The notes under the pieces were generated by a model that was given only the letters and a program-made list of their open reading frames with translations, did no database searches and was not told the DNA's origin. Shown in pieces: positions 38,801-46,949 of a stretch of DNA of 64,000 nt; within the stretch, counting starts at the first letter, position 1, and every line of letters begins with the position of its first letter. This stretch comes from Gordionus sp. m RMFG-2023 (lineage: Eukaryota; Nematomorpha; Gordioida; Chordodea; Parachordodidae): contig NC_088776.1 in the NCBI RefSeq assembly GCF_954871325.1, positions 20,990,608 to 21,054,607 on the forward strand, written 5' to 3'. The position numbers and the translations under genes are program-made.

Positions 38801-41800
38801 GGCCAGCCGGGATTTTGAATTGACTTAGTTTTCCGCTTGTTATTTTTTATAATTACTTTATTAAATACAAATTCGATAACTATTTTTCAAAATAAAATAA
38901 GTAACTATTTTTCAAAATAAAATCGTTACCTATTTTTACCTATTTTGTAACATTTTGATATATTAAAACAATATAAATTTTTATAAAAACAAACTATTTT
39001 AATTTTATAATGTAAAAATTATATATATTTATTTTATGCGAATGTATAAATAAGATTTTATAAAATATAAAAAAAAATGGAAAATTAATAATTATAATAT
39101 TAATTATATTTTATTTGAGATTTAAATAATGGAACTAAAAGTATACCATCGTTATTGAGATATTATAAAATTGCTGGCATGACATATTATGATTTTATTT
39201 AACCATTAGCTCGGCCTCTAATGTTGTTAGAGCAATCCGATTTCTTTCCTTTTTCCAGGCAGTTCTCATCAGGCTAAAAATGCGCTCCGATGAGGCATTA
39301 AAATGAGATCAGGAGAAAACATATCATATTTTTTCCACACCAAATTCTCTGCTTTTAGACCATCTAACTTTAAGTATTCTGGCGAATCATAAAAAATAAA
39401 GAGAATTACAAAATCCTCCAAGACATCAATGTTTATCGGTATTTTAATATATTTATTAAATTAATAATAGCATCAATTGATGGTTTCTGTTCCAAGTTCA
39501 TAATATTTATTCATTTATAAATAGAGTTATTAAAATCAAATTTTGATTGCAAATATTCTAAAATTGTCTTAACAAAAATATTTGCTTCATTTAAAAATAC
39601 ATTAATTAGTATCAATTTCTAACTGTAAAGATGAACACAGTTGCAGCATAATTTTGTGAATCTTCATTAATAGATATTCTTCTGATTGCAAATGAATATT
39701 AATAGCATGTAATAGATTTCCTACACGTGAAGCCATTCATAAATATGCTTCTGCCAATTCTTCCTCGAAAAAATTTTTCCAAAATTTTAGGACAAATTTT
39801 ATAGTCTTAATTTAATAAGTATTTTTTTAAAAGTTCATAAAATTTTAAATTCTATTGATAGGAGGTATTAATGATAACTACCTGATAGGGACATGTCGCA
39901 ACAACTCACACCATTCCAAGTCAGACCACTCCACCAACTCTTTTAATTCATTAACTCTTTTAATTGATGAATTAAATTCGTTAAAATATTTTTCACAATT
40001 ATTTCGACATCCTAGATAATACATTCATTGCCTTGCAAGAAATTTAGTATATGGCATATGCAACCAATTGGTATAGTCATTACTGTGCTGCCTCAATTCG
40101 GCAAATATACTTTGGTTTTTGCCAAAATTCATAGAGGCTTTATCAGCGCAGAAAGCTGATATGGAACTCATTGATAACCCTGAAGTATTATATTTACCAT
40201 TATGTGGTTAGCTATATCGTTGGATTTTTCACTATCCGAAGAAATTTTTTTAACAGTTTTATTAAAATGCCCTTATTCCTGTTGAAATAGAGAAGGATCA
40301 AAGGAAATGTTTTAATATTTCCCTTATTAGGTGCATCTGTTAAAATTGCATATGGATGTCGACCTTTTAAATCGTCTAGAATTGACCTCTTGGATTCAGG
40401 TCCTAAAACATTTGTGATAGCCTTGCTCATTGTTCTACCACAAATAAAGTTTGCACTTATATCGGAGTCGTTAAATATTATGGGGAAAAGATTAGACCCG
40501 AATTGTGAAGATAGATAGCTCTTTGAATGTTGAACTACATGATAAGTGTATACGATTTCCGCAACTGTAGTTGCATCTGTATTATTAATAATATGATTGA
40601 ACTATCATAAATAAAATAATTATCAGTATCATTGAAATAAGTATAATATTATTTTATTATTTATTTAATTTAATTTAAATGGGATAATTAAGCGCCAAGC
40701 CCTATAATGTTATACACAAACACACTGAAAATGATATAATATGAATGAAATGAATGATGTTGATTTATTATTGGATAAAAATAAAACAGGATAGAAAGAA
40801 ATTTACAAACTAGACATGTTTTATTTAAAATTTATTTAAAAATAATCAATTACTGTCTCAATTATTTATATATTAAAAACGTTAAAATGCTAAACAAAAT
40901 TGTGCGGGAGAAATTAAAAAAATGCAGTAGATTTTTGCTAGAGATTTCCAATTGCGGGAGTGAGATGTCTGCGTGTAAACTAAAAAATTGCGGGAGTCTC
41001 CCGCTGATGGTGAGAGACATGGCAACCCTGCCTATAAGATAAAATAAAAGTTATTACCAGTATATTGCTAAAATTCTAATTTATATCCGAGTTGTTTTAA
41101 AGATTATTATTGATAAATGTCAGTCTAATTTTTATAAACTTTTCTATATTGCTATTTTACATACGGTATTATAATTGACAAATCAAAATGTAATATTTTT
41201 ATATATAAAAGTTTTCAAATTAGTTTTTAGGGGATCGAGCCGAATCGATATTTTACGAACCGAACGTTATTTTTATCCGAACCAATATTCAGTTCGGACC
41301 CCTGGTTATATTAAATACTTATTGATTTAAAAAGATAAATATAAAATTTAGGATGACATAAATATGAGTTAGGTTAGCATAAGAGTCTTACGAGGCTGAG
41401 TTAAACCTTATCATCAATAAGATATTGACTTGTCGCCTGAAATAATTATTAATTATCTTACATCACATCACCTCATTCAGTGAACAAATATATATTAAAC
41501 TTATGAGCCAGAAAATATATAACTACTGTAAATTTGGCTTAAAGAGGATTAAAACGTAAATTGAAAGAAGAATTTATTTACTATATAATAATTAGAAAGA
41601 AATTGATAAAATTTAATTAAAGAGACACGTGTTAGTACAACAAATCCAACTAATAAAATGAATTCTAAATTAAAAATTATAAAAAAAATGATCATGAACT
41701 TTGTTATCTTTATCTTTCGGAAACTCCATCAAATTTACGACAATTCTATCACATTGCAGCAAATGCAAATATTTTTGTTTGATACTTATTCCGAATTTTT

Positions 41801-42719
41801 TTTCTTATGGTCTTCGCTTTAAATTTTTCCCTTCAAATCAAAATTTTAAAGTTCTAAAAATGTATTAAACACTATGAGTAAAATTATAGCTTTTACATTA
41901 ACTCGTTTATAACATTTTCTCAAGAGGCCATATCCTTGCAATGTTAAAAATCGGACACGAGCGAGAAACATTATAAATTATAAGATTTCTAAGTCTGGAA
42001 TATAAATGTTAAAAGCAAACTCATTCTAGATTTTGATTTTTTTGTTTAAAGTACTATGATAAATAAATATATAAAATAATTTTTTTTCTTCTCATGCTTG
42101 TATATTCCCTCGGTTATTCTATTAAATGTCAATGCCCATTACAATCGCTTTGCTGGACCCCTTATCAACTCCTCCACTCTAAAATCTAAACTAATTTATA
42201 ATTTTACATGTCATATATTTCTTCATTAGTTTACTCCAGAACCCGTAATTTAATTACATTGTGTTATTCCTATTTATTTATTATATTTTAATTTCACAAA
42301 TAATTTTTTAAGCTTTGTTATCAAAACGCGAACGTGAAATATCCGAATTGAAATCACGCCTGACAGAGCTCAGGTCTTCGTCCGTCTCAACGTCTCGTAT
42401 AACTACCCAAAGCCCCTTGCTATTGCTACCTAACACTTCGTTCGAAGATCGTGGAGTCATCAATTCGCAGTCACTTCTGTACTCTCCTATTTCCAATTCG
42501 TGCAATATTAACTCTTCATCCCCTATCTCTTACAATAATATGAATTTCCAGGCCTTCAGCAATAGCCTCAAAAGCTTGCAAGCGCACACCTCCTCTTCTT
42601 CTAATATAGGTGGCAGTAACGGTCCTGCGAATAATAATAATAGCAATAGTGATTTTTTGTTCTCTTCAAGTTTCTCCGGTTTAAAGTCCCTAAATTCACC
42701 TGGACCCGGGTGCCCCTGA
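20161..42719 (+). CDS. MACO1: Macoilin, 12-exon gene
   Basis: Macoilin is a membrane protein of the endoplasmic reticulum and nuclear envelope that in worms and mammals affects neuronal excitability and differentiation. Joined exons: 20161-20240, 20283-20424, 20468-20594, 20651-20780, 20822-20888, 27821-27965 (or -27908), 28102-about 29284, 30192-30350, 32467-32655, 33524-33647, 34124-34298, 42313-42719 with TGA at 42717. The reading phase is consistent across every junction except exon 7/8, where the donor is a guess. The predicted length is about 975 residues against 664 in human; the excess is in exon 7 and the tail. The N-terminal 182 residues and the coiled-coil exons align with human macoilin as recalled (for example EFRFEYLWPFW, CRPFAAHCIGYP, ECTES, AETKLKLDLFSAL). 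Identity is near certain by recognition; exact ends of exons 6 and 7 are inferred. Confidence 0.93.
21553..22340 (-). pseudogene. LINE copy 1: C-terminal end of the RT protein with PHD-like finger
   Basis: On the - strand, 22335-22114 encodes a Cys/His finger (WPCGVCGKGV, IQCTRCQKWVHKRCS, FICRTC). 22108-21911 gives MDKFCYLGDMLNADGG and RIRQAWKKFRE. 21939-21667 gives MRSCLGYGGETWAMKA, KLERTEMRMVRWMCGVSLRE and LRWFGHVEHM..DDWVKRC. This is the well-known C-terminal part of APE-type LINE ORF2 proteins of invertebrates. Frame changes separate the pieces, and the 5' part is missing. The 3' end is near 21553 (word CGCCATAAAACGGAGAAGAAG on the - strand). It lies antisense in macoilin intron 5. Confidence 0.85.
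22440..23720 (-). pseudogene. hAT transposase remnant (ZMYM/DUF4371-like), split by a MITE
   Basis: On the - strand 23710-23525 reads CPTRSSLHHQAVTAIMELEE and then ITEISQWLDFL, and 23478-23300 reads MRIAESILLELEEIRANVDE. Near 23030-22960 comes NERTFSFLRRI, and near 22500-22440 LNDLDLLNIQRHLTPSK. This is the order CPTRW-helix-dimerisation motif of DUF4371-type hAT transposases. A GGGCC-rich MITE (about 22535-22945) separates the last two pieces. Stops and frame changes are present. Confidence 0.65.
22535..22945. mobile_element. GGGCC-rich MITE in the hAT remnant
   Basis: Terminal words TTGCAGGCCCTG on the left and CGTGTCCTGCAAA on the right are inverted. The body consists of repeats of GGGCCGGGCCTGAAAATTTT type and contains a direct repeat of about 110 bases (22640-22720 and 22785-22860). 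It forms a GC island in AT-rich DNA. No target duplication could be defined. Confidence 0.55.
24237..24937 (+). mobile_element. hAT deletion derivative in LINE copy 2
   Basis: The ends CTAGGGCTGTGCCGAT and ATCGGCACATACCTTCAG are imperfect inverted repeats, and CTTTAG occurs on both outer sides (24231-24236, 24938-24943). Inside, 24521-24590 encodes MVSELWKYFTKDKDNF followed by AKCVICG, the start of a BED zinc-finger. This is joined almost directly to the C-terminal hAT motif SESAFSTAGDIDCPYRRLFP (24597-24690). Nearly the whole transposase between them is deleted, so the copy can only have moved in trans. Confidence 0.75.
25057..25342. mobile_element. GGGCC-rich MITE in LINE copy 2
   Basis: It begins TAGTGATCTGCATCGGGCC and ends GGACCTAACTTTGCATCTC, with CCCGGCCCGA-type subterminal repeats. 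Flanks ATTCAAAT (25049-25056) and TTTCAAAT (25343-25350) differ at one base and look like an 8-base target duplication, as in hAT elements. No coding capacity. Confidence 0.7.
25731..27820. other. Rest of macoilin intron 5
   Basis: No gene is recognised. A 65-residue open frame at 26063-26260 (-) has no recognisable family. The rest is AT-rich, with a possible repeat end at 27190-27330. Confidence 0.4.
27821..27965 (+). CDS. MACO1: Macoilin exon 6
   Basis: After the acceptor at 27819-27820 the frame reads KKQRDIAKENNFYHELLKKALP, which lines up with the human stretch KEVQKENEFYMQLLQQALP directly after the membrane domain. The end is ambiguous. A donor at 27966 (GTAATA) or one at 27909 (GTGAAA) both leave the single base that exon 7 needs. 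The first gives about 19 more residues and resembles the GTAAT donors of other exons in this gene. Confidence 0.85.
28102..29284 (+). CDS. MACO1: Macoilin exon 7: long low-complexity middle region
   Basis: An open frame of about 400 residues follows the acceptor at 28100-28101 and stays open to a TAA at 29319-29321. It is Asn/Ser/Lys-rich, with a short hydrophobic patch (about 28318-28375: RIFYSITKLVHFFISVF), an acidic run of Glu/Asp at 28455-28515 and a four-His cluster near 28590. It is clearly more GC-rich than the surrounding introns, as expected of coding sequence. The position corresponds to the variable linker of macoilins, which is much shorter in human. The 3' end is not resolved: exon 8 needs two bases from this exon, and the only late GT in that phase, at 29285, is a weak donor. 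Confidence 0.8.
29528..30108. mobile_element. GAACC-rich MITE in macoilin intron 7
   Basis: The ends CTGTAAGGATTCAGATCG (left) and CGATTCAGATCCTTGTCAG (right) are imperfect inverted repeats. Between them are many ATCGAACC, CTGAACCG and GAACCTGGTT words. The same word family brackets the hAT element in intron 11 (38560-38685, 41215-41312). Confidence 0.5.
30192..30350 (+). CDS. MACO1: Macoilin exon 8: first coiled-coil block
   Basis: The acceptor AG at 30190-30191 follows a T-run. The frame reads MEIDIKKLKNDLQASR and then EQELRHQI and DNEILQNK, colinear with human LEQDIKKLKADLQASRQVEQELRSQI and ENELLQNK. The donor GTAAGC is at 30351. The exon begins with the last base of a codon and ends with two bases of the next. 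Confidence 0.94.
30351..32466. other. Macoilin intron 8
   Basis: The intron is about 2.1 kb of AT-rich sequence. A repeat end AGGCATAGCCAGGATTTTGC at 30770 and a GGCCGGGTTAGAGGCCGG patch at 30870-30960 are decayed MITE remains. No gene is seen. Confidence 0.45.
32467..32655 (+). CDS. MACO1: Macoilin exon 9: coiled-coil continuation
   Basis: The exon follows TTTTTACAG at 32458-32466. It encodes KINNLVTIKQQDKLQL and then FEKKLIEEQKLRAKLE, matching the position of human LEKKLKAEQEARSFVEKQL. A Ser/Pro/His-rich end (SNHHMPSLVSSP) replaces the Ala-rich stretch of the human protein. The donor is GTAATT at 32656, with a phase that joins exon 10. Confidence 0.92.
32656..34123. other. Macoilin introns 9 and 10 (around exon 10)
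   Basis: Introns of 868 bases (32656-33523) and 476 bases (33648-34123) flank exon 10. I see only AT-rich sequence and no repeats worth naming. Confidence 0.5.
33524..33647 (+). CDS. MACO1: Macoilin exon 10
   Basis: After the AG at 33522-33523 the frame reads RTECTESCKNRRKDLEND and ends LWVLEKEVQ, parallel to human GECTETLRNRIRELEAE and ending ELELKVQ. The donor GTACCT lies at 33648, and the junction to exon 11 falls between codons. Confidence 0.93.
34124..34298 (+). CDS. MACO1: Macoilin exon 11: most conserved coiled-coil block
   Basis: The exon starts after TAG at 34121-34123 with TLRQMKDQKNETEILITALS and continues HLETSLNAETKLKLDLFSAL. This is close to human DTEVLMSALSAMQDKTQHLE and ENSLSAETRIKLDLFSALGD. 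It ends with one base of a codon before GTATAT at 34299, and the following intron is about 8.0 kb. Confidence 0.95.
34299..36060. other. Macoilin intron 11, first part
   Basis: The intron contains a hAT-like end CAGTGTTGTTAGAGTAGTAC near 34365 and GGCC-rich repeat remains at 35260-35290 and 35430-35520. An open frame of 85 residues at 34943-35200 has no recognisable family. No host exon is visible. Confidence 0.4.
36060..36490 (+). pseudogene. hAT transposase C-terminal remnant
   Basis: The + strand near 36340-36430 reads TTSVERVFL, a stop, and then FVVYSKIRNRLGKL. This corresponds to the hAT dimerisation motif SVERVFS...KIRNRL. Upstream sequence to about 36060 is compatible with more of the same gene but is too decayed to read. 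In-frame stops are present. Confidence 0.5.
37190..38690. other. Unexplained moderately GC-rich block with GAACC words
   Basis: It starts with CGATCGAACCGATT words at 37205. It contains two diverged copies of a unit (ATTTGGAC...GAATTAAA...CTGGGAG...AGATTG at 37785-37835 and 37862-37900). A 34-base tandem repeat, CTAGAACTGGGGAACCAAAA and its continuation, runs at 38268-38333. It ends in GAACCG-rich sequence. It looks like a repetitive element of unknown type; no protein is readable. Confidence 0.4.
37549..37590 (-). mobile_element. LINE 3' end fragment
   Basis: The word TTCTCTGTTTTATGGCGATT, continuing into TTCCA, matches the 3' end of LINE copy 1 (21555-21590). It is a dead-on-arrival scrap, again antisense to macoilin. 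Confidence 0.5.
38694..41030 (-). mobile_element. hAT element with perfect 8-base target duplication
   Basis: The ends CAGTGTTGCCA and TGGCAACCCTG (one mismatch as inverted repeats) are flanked by CCTATAAG at 38686-38693 and 41031-41038. Both subterminal regions are dense in ATTGCGGGAGA words. The interior carries a decayed transposase on the - strand. Total length is 2337 bases. It interrupts a GAACC-rich repeat in macoilin intron 11. Confidence 0.88.
39190..40560 (-). pseudogene. hAT transposase of the 38694-41030 element
   Basis: On the - strand, 40430-40250 reads MSKAITNVLGPESKRSILDD, then AILTDAPNKG (position of a first catalytic Asp, TDAS/TDAP) and FPLILLYFNRNKG, as in hAT transposases of the group carrying TDASNHG...FPLVVRYFD. 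The C-terminus near 39305-39195 reads ASSERIFSLMRTAWKKERNR, the dimerisation motif. Stops and shifts lie between these blocks, so the gene is inactive. Confidence 0.8.
41039..42312. other. Macoilin intron 11, last part
   Basis: The GAACC-rich repeat resumes to about 41312, where it ends CAGTTCGGACCCCTGG, a hAT-like terminus. The rest is AT-rich and without a gene. Confidence 0.45.
42313..42719 (+). CDS. MACO1: Macoilin exon 12: C-terminal tail
   Basis: The acceptor at 42311-42312 restores phase with exon 11. It reads LLSKREREISELKSRLTEL, in the place of human ILQKDQEIKDLKQKIAEV. The rest is a Ser/Asn/Pro-rich tail ending PGPGCP before TGA, longer than the human end. The coiled coil stops about 25 residues into the exon. 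AATAAA hexamers lie at 42795-42800 and 42817-42822. Confidence 0.92.
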
Positions 42720-42794
42720 CATTCAATTATATTCGAATGAAAAAATAGACATATTTTCTCAATTAAATCGATATAGACTTTCTCAATTTTAAAA

Positions 42795-42822
42795 AATAAA
42801 AAAAAATTAACTAAAAAATAAA
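42795..42822 (+). terminator. Macoilin polyadenylation signals
   Basis: Two AATAAA hexamers, 76 and 98 bases after the stop codon, are the likely cleavage signals. In such AT-rich DNA the hexamer is common by chance, so support comes mainly from position. Confidence 0.5.
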
Positions 42823-44360
42823 ACGTAACTGAGATATTTTATATTTAAATTAACGTTTATTTTGGTAACATAATTTTACTTTTTTTTGAGGGAAGCGGGT
42901 TTGTAACCTTTTTTGATTCCCTCCCATCTTCTCCCCCAAATATATATTTTTTTGATGTCATTTTAAAAAAAACTTAACTTATATGTTTATACATGTTTTC
43001 GTAAAAAATTGAAGTTTACAACAAATATTTTTATCGTCCTTCTTCACGTATGTATTTAAAAAAATAATAAAATCGTAGTTTTTTTTGTTAATTTATATAT
43101 AGATTCATTTCACAACACATATAATATTTATTTTAAAAACAAAAAAAGATGGAATATTCGCAAAAAAAATTTCACGCATTTACATGCAAAATGTCAAATC
43201 GTTTAAAAATATTTTCTTTTCCCTTTTTAAAAAAAAACAACCAACAATATAGCATAATGAGGTAGCCAAATCTAAAATAAAATAAGCACGATTTTAGTAA
43301 AATTTTATTGACGTACAATTATGAATAATAATATAAATATTTTTATATAGAAAAGCAACCCATAATAATTTTACAAAAAACTATTCAGTCTGAAAAAAAA
43401 AATTTTAATGATTAAAAAAATTTAATTCATGTATTTTTCTTGCCGATTTGTCAGTTTTCTTAAAATTTGGTTCCAGTTCTAGAAAATCTAAAAGAGATGT
43501 TTCGGTTTTTAACTATTAATAAGTGAAAAAAAATTTAAACATTCACCCTATCATTCAACAGTATACTTAAAAATTAGTTGTGATTTTATTAGAACCGATT
43601 CCTCTTTATAATTTTAAAGGGAGTTTGGGTTCCTGAAAATTTGTAAAGTTCCTGTTTTAAGAATTGACCCCAGATGTAACGGTTGGGGTTCTAACTACAA
43701 AGTAGCTTAAGAATTTATTCCAGAATACAAATTATCGAGTATTTGCTTTAATTCCTTGTGGGATAGTCAACTAAATATCTGCGAAGCCCGTCCCATAGGT
43801 CGGGCCATGTATAAGGTTTCTTGTTTGTGCCTGGCAAAAATTTATATATATATATATTTCATGCATTCTGATATTTCGTAGAAATGATAATCCATAAAGT
43901 ATAGTTTTTTAGTTTAACAATTCCCCAATATTATAAATAATTGTTTATCTTGGTATTTAAGATTTATTTCTATTTACGCCTTGTATTTAAGGGGCAGGCA
44001 AACTTTGTAAAAAATTAGCTGGGAGGGGCAAAAACTTAATTCCCAATGGCTCGGACCTGGGAATTTTGCCATTTGCGAACCTTTAATAGTTACAATCCCT
44101 ACCAATTGTAATTATTTTCATATATCACCCATTTATTTCATGCTTATTGTTAGGATGTCGTTTTTTCATTAGCTACATATATTCTCAATAATATCAAGAT
44201 TCGAACTTCCCAAAGGCCATTTTAAAACTAATATGCGGATTTTTTTTAAAAATTGATAGTGATGTATGGCATGTCACGTTATCTTTTTGAAAGATTTCGC
44301 CTTTGCAAAACAACATCTTCATTGAGTTTTTTCGGCAAAATTTATTAATATTTTTGGGGC
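42823..44360. other. Non-coding sequence downstream of macoilin
   Basis: AT-rich. At 43785-44090 there is a GGGCC-type repeat (GCCCGTCCCATAGGTCGGGC...) related to 35260-35520. No gene is seen. Confidence 0.45.
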
Positions 44361-44372
44361 CTTTGCACTAGA

Positions 44373-45372
44373 GAATGACCCACCCGTATAACATGTCTAG
44401 GCGGCCATTTTTTCTATCCACGTATCTTCTCTGTTGTCCTCACCCAGACTTTCTTTATGGCTTCCCACTTGTCAAGCCCAGATGCTTGTGCCATCTCCGC
44501 CTCTCTTATCGCCAATGTCATATTGAATCGACATCTAGCACTCCTTCAATCTCCAAACTTTCAGCCTTGACACAAACTTTCTTTTAGTGGTCCTGGCGCC
44601 TTTAAAATGAGATCTCCTATAACTTATCGGTGCTGATCAAAACATTCCTCCCCCGGTATCATCACATTTTTTGCTATGCTCATATCACGTCTCCTTACTA
44701 TCAAATAATCCACCTCACTTTTAGTACTATCCTACTTGCAAGTCACCAGCTTCTCTGATTCTTTCTTAAATATTGTATTACGTACAATCATATCCATAGC
44801 ATCACCAAAATTTCCTTCCGGATTTCTCATGCCACTAAATCCTCCATGTGCTCTCTCATAACCCTCACTACTCGCTCCCATATGCATATTCAGATCACCA
44901 GGCAGGATAATCTTTTCATTTACGAGTCCGCTGCCGCCTTCAATAGACTGTCCCAAAATATATCTTTCTTTCACTTCATCCAACCTGTGGAACATATGCT
45001 GAAATAATATTGCATAACTTTCTACCAAAAATCATCTTGATAATCATTATCTGGTTATCTATTTTTCTAACTTCGATTACTTTGTCCACTCATTTCTCTG
45101 CAACAAATACGCCAACTAAGCCTTACCATCATTATTTCCTTGCCAGAAAAATTTATACTTTTCATTTGTCCTGCCAATCATTTTTGCGCCATTACCTTTC
45201 CATCAGGCCCCTTGTATGCAACACACGTCTATATGCCTTCTACGCAGTGCATCGACCACTTCTCCCGCTCATCCCGTCATATTATCAAAATTCTATATCT
45301 AAACTATTATTCATCCTTAAACGGTTTCTCCACTTATTATCAGGTCGTTTATAGCCGTCATATGTTTTATTG
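44373..45372 (-). pseudogene. LINE 5' part: APE endonuclease region
   Basis: On the - strand 45028-44732 encodes IILPGDLNMHMGASSEGYER, then HGGFSGMRNPEGN and NTIFKKESEKLVT, matching the endonuclease of invertebrate APE-type LINEs (GDLNAHVG...GYERVHGGFG). Upstream, to 45370, broken frames read LRRRHIDVCCIQGA, WKGNGAKMIGRT and YKFFWQG. Downstream, towards 44373, come IPGEECFDQH and KVWVRTTEKI. It probably belongs to the family in intron 5, whose RT end it complements. Multiple stops. Confidence 0.82.
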
Positions 45373-45374
45373 GC

Positions 45375-46266
45375 AAGTCACTGAAACTCCGGGAAATTTT
45401 ATATATATTTTTTTTAAATATTTTTTATTAAAAAATAATAAATATGCTATCGTGTGGCCATTGGTGTATTTTATTGTGGCCATTTGAAGATTTTTAAATA
45501 ATAAATATTAATTTAACGTAATGTTTTTTTAAATTTAACAAATATTTTTTTTCCCCTTTTTATGGATTACATAAATTTTACCGAGATTATTTTAATATTT
45601 TTTTAAGTTATAGCATTCTTAATGAAAATGGATATGATTATTACTCGGTAAATCACAATAGATACTTTATAGACCCAAATGATATATTCACCCATACTCG
45701 ACATATTGAGCGTTTATGGAGGGATCTTAAGGCGAGCATCACTAGAACAGGGAGAAAATCTTCTTATCATTTATATATATGTGAATATTCTTATTTTCGT
45801 AATATTAAACATGTCAAATTTAAGTAAATTAATTAAATTCTTAAATGATATAAAAAAAACTATTTTTGTTTTCCCTTAAAATTATATCTATCTATAGTTT
45901 CATTGTTCATATATTATGTTTATTCAAATAGATTGAATTATCTAGTATTTGATTTAATACTTAGTAACATCTAATATAACCCACGTCTTTTTAAGATTTT
46001 TAAATATCGAAAATTACGCGAATATAACGAAAAAAATATATAACCCATTTTTAATATAAAATTAAAGAATTGTGAAAAATTTTCACAAAAGTTATACAAT
46101 TCTTATTTTTAAAATTTTTGAATAATGAAAATATGAATTATTACAGCAAAATTCCACCAATAGTCACACGACACTATCGCATATTTATTATTTTTTAATA
46201 AATAAATATTTAAAATAATAAATATAAAAGAAATAATCTAAAAATTTCCCCGAGTTTCAGTGACTT
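45375..46266 (+). mobile_element. Merlin DNA transposon, decayed
   Basis: The ends AAGTCACTGAAACTC and GAGTTTCAGTGACTT form inverted repeats that continue for some 100 bases with differences (CTATCGTGTGGCCATTGGTG against its complement near 46160-46180). The interior at 45618-45760 encodes GYDYYSVNHNRYFIDPND and HTRHIERLWRDLKASITR, the C-terminal core of Merlin/IS1595-type transposases (VNHS..FVDP...HTQ.IE.LW). The rest of the transposase is missing. It splits the LINE 5' region. Confidence 0.8.
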
Positions 46267-46289
46267 ACTATGTTATTTTTCGTGGTTTA

Positions 46290-46560
46290 ATCAGATTTCC
46301 CATCCATCTTTTTGTCGTAGGCGGATGAGGCGCACGGGATAATTTGGGCTTTACCACGCCGATGATTTGTTGTTATCATTAGGAATTTTGGAGCAAGGTT
46401 TTACAATTGGATGCCCTTCTTGACATTAACCCCTTTCGTTGGTTTTTCCCGTTGAGAAGACCGTGATCATATTCTAGACCCAGACCACAGGGAACCTTTT
46501 TAACCTTCATTAAACGCCAAAGACGTTGCCAATCCCCCGCCACGTTGAGGCTGACGGTAG
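46290..46560 (-). mobile_element. Probable LINE 5' UTR, beyond the Merlin insertion
   Basis: This GC-richer stretch contains GGATGCCCTTCTTGACATTAA, a phrase resembling one common in animal LINE 5' ends. Its position beyond Merlin and upstream of the antisense endonuclease suggests that it is the same LINE. The assignment is inference. Confidence 0.35.
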
Positions 46561-46949
46561 GAATAATATATCATGTCAAAACTTTTATTCATATTTCAGC
46601 AAAAGGACAAACGTGGATCAAGTCATTTTATTAAAATTATATAGGAAACTCATTTTAAAATTATCTGCAAACGCTTAGCCTAATAAAAATCTATTTCCAG
46701 GGAAAATTTTAAAAATATAAGGGAATAATTAAAAAAATTAATATAGAAAGACAATATCTTCATTTTATTTTTTAAATTAAATCAAAAATTGATGAAACAA
46801 TATAAATTCATTCAATATTAATATGTATAATTGAAATAGTATCATTTTCACCTTGTAAAGTAGAATTAACATTTAAGTTGAATAAATATCAAATTCTATT
46901 ATATAATTATATTGCATATCCATCTTAAAATGAACCTTTCTAAAATTTG

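Noticed and set aside
42308-42505. 65-residue frame on the - strand
   Set aside because: Shadow of macoilin exon 12.
44375-45487. Several + strand frames of 70-115 residues
   Set aside because: They are antisense to the LINE endonuclease region, whose - strand motifs (GDLNMHMG, GYER) are diagnostic.
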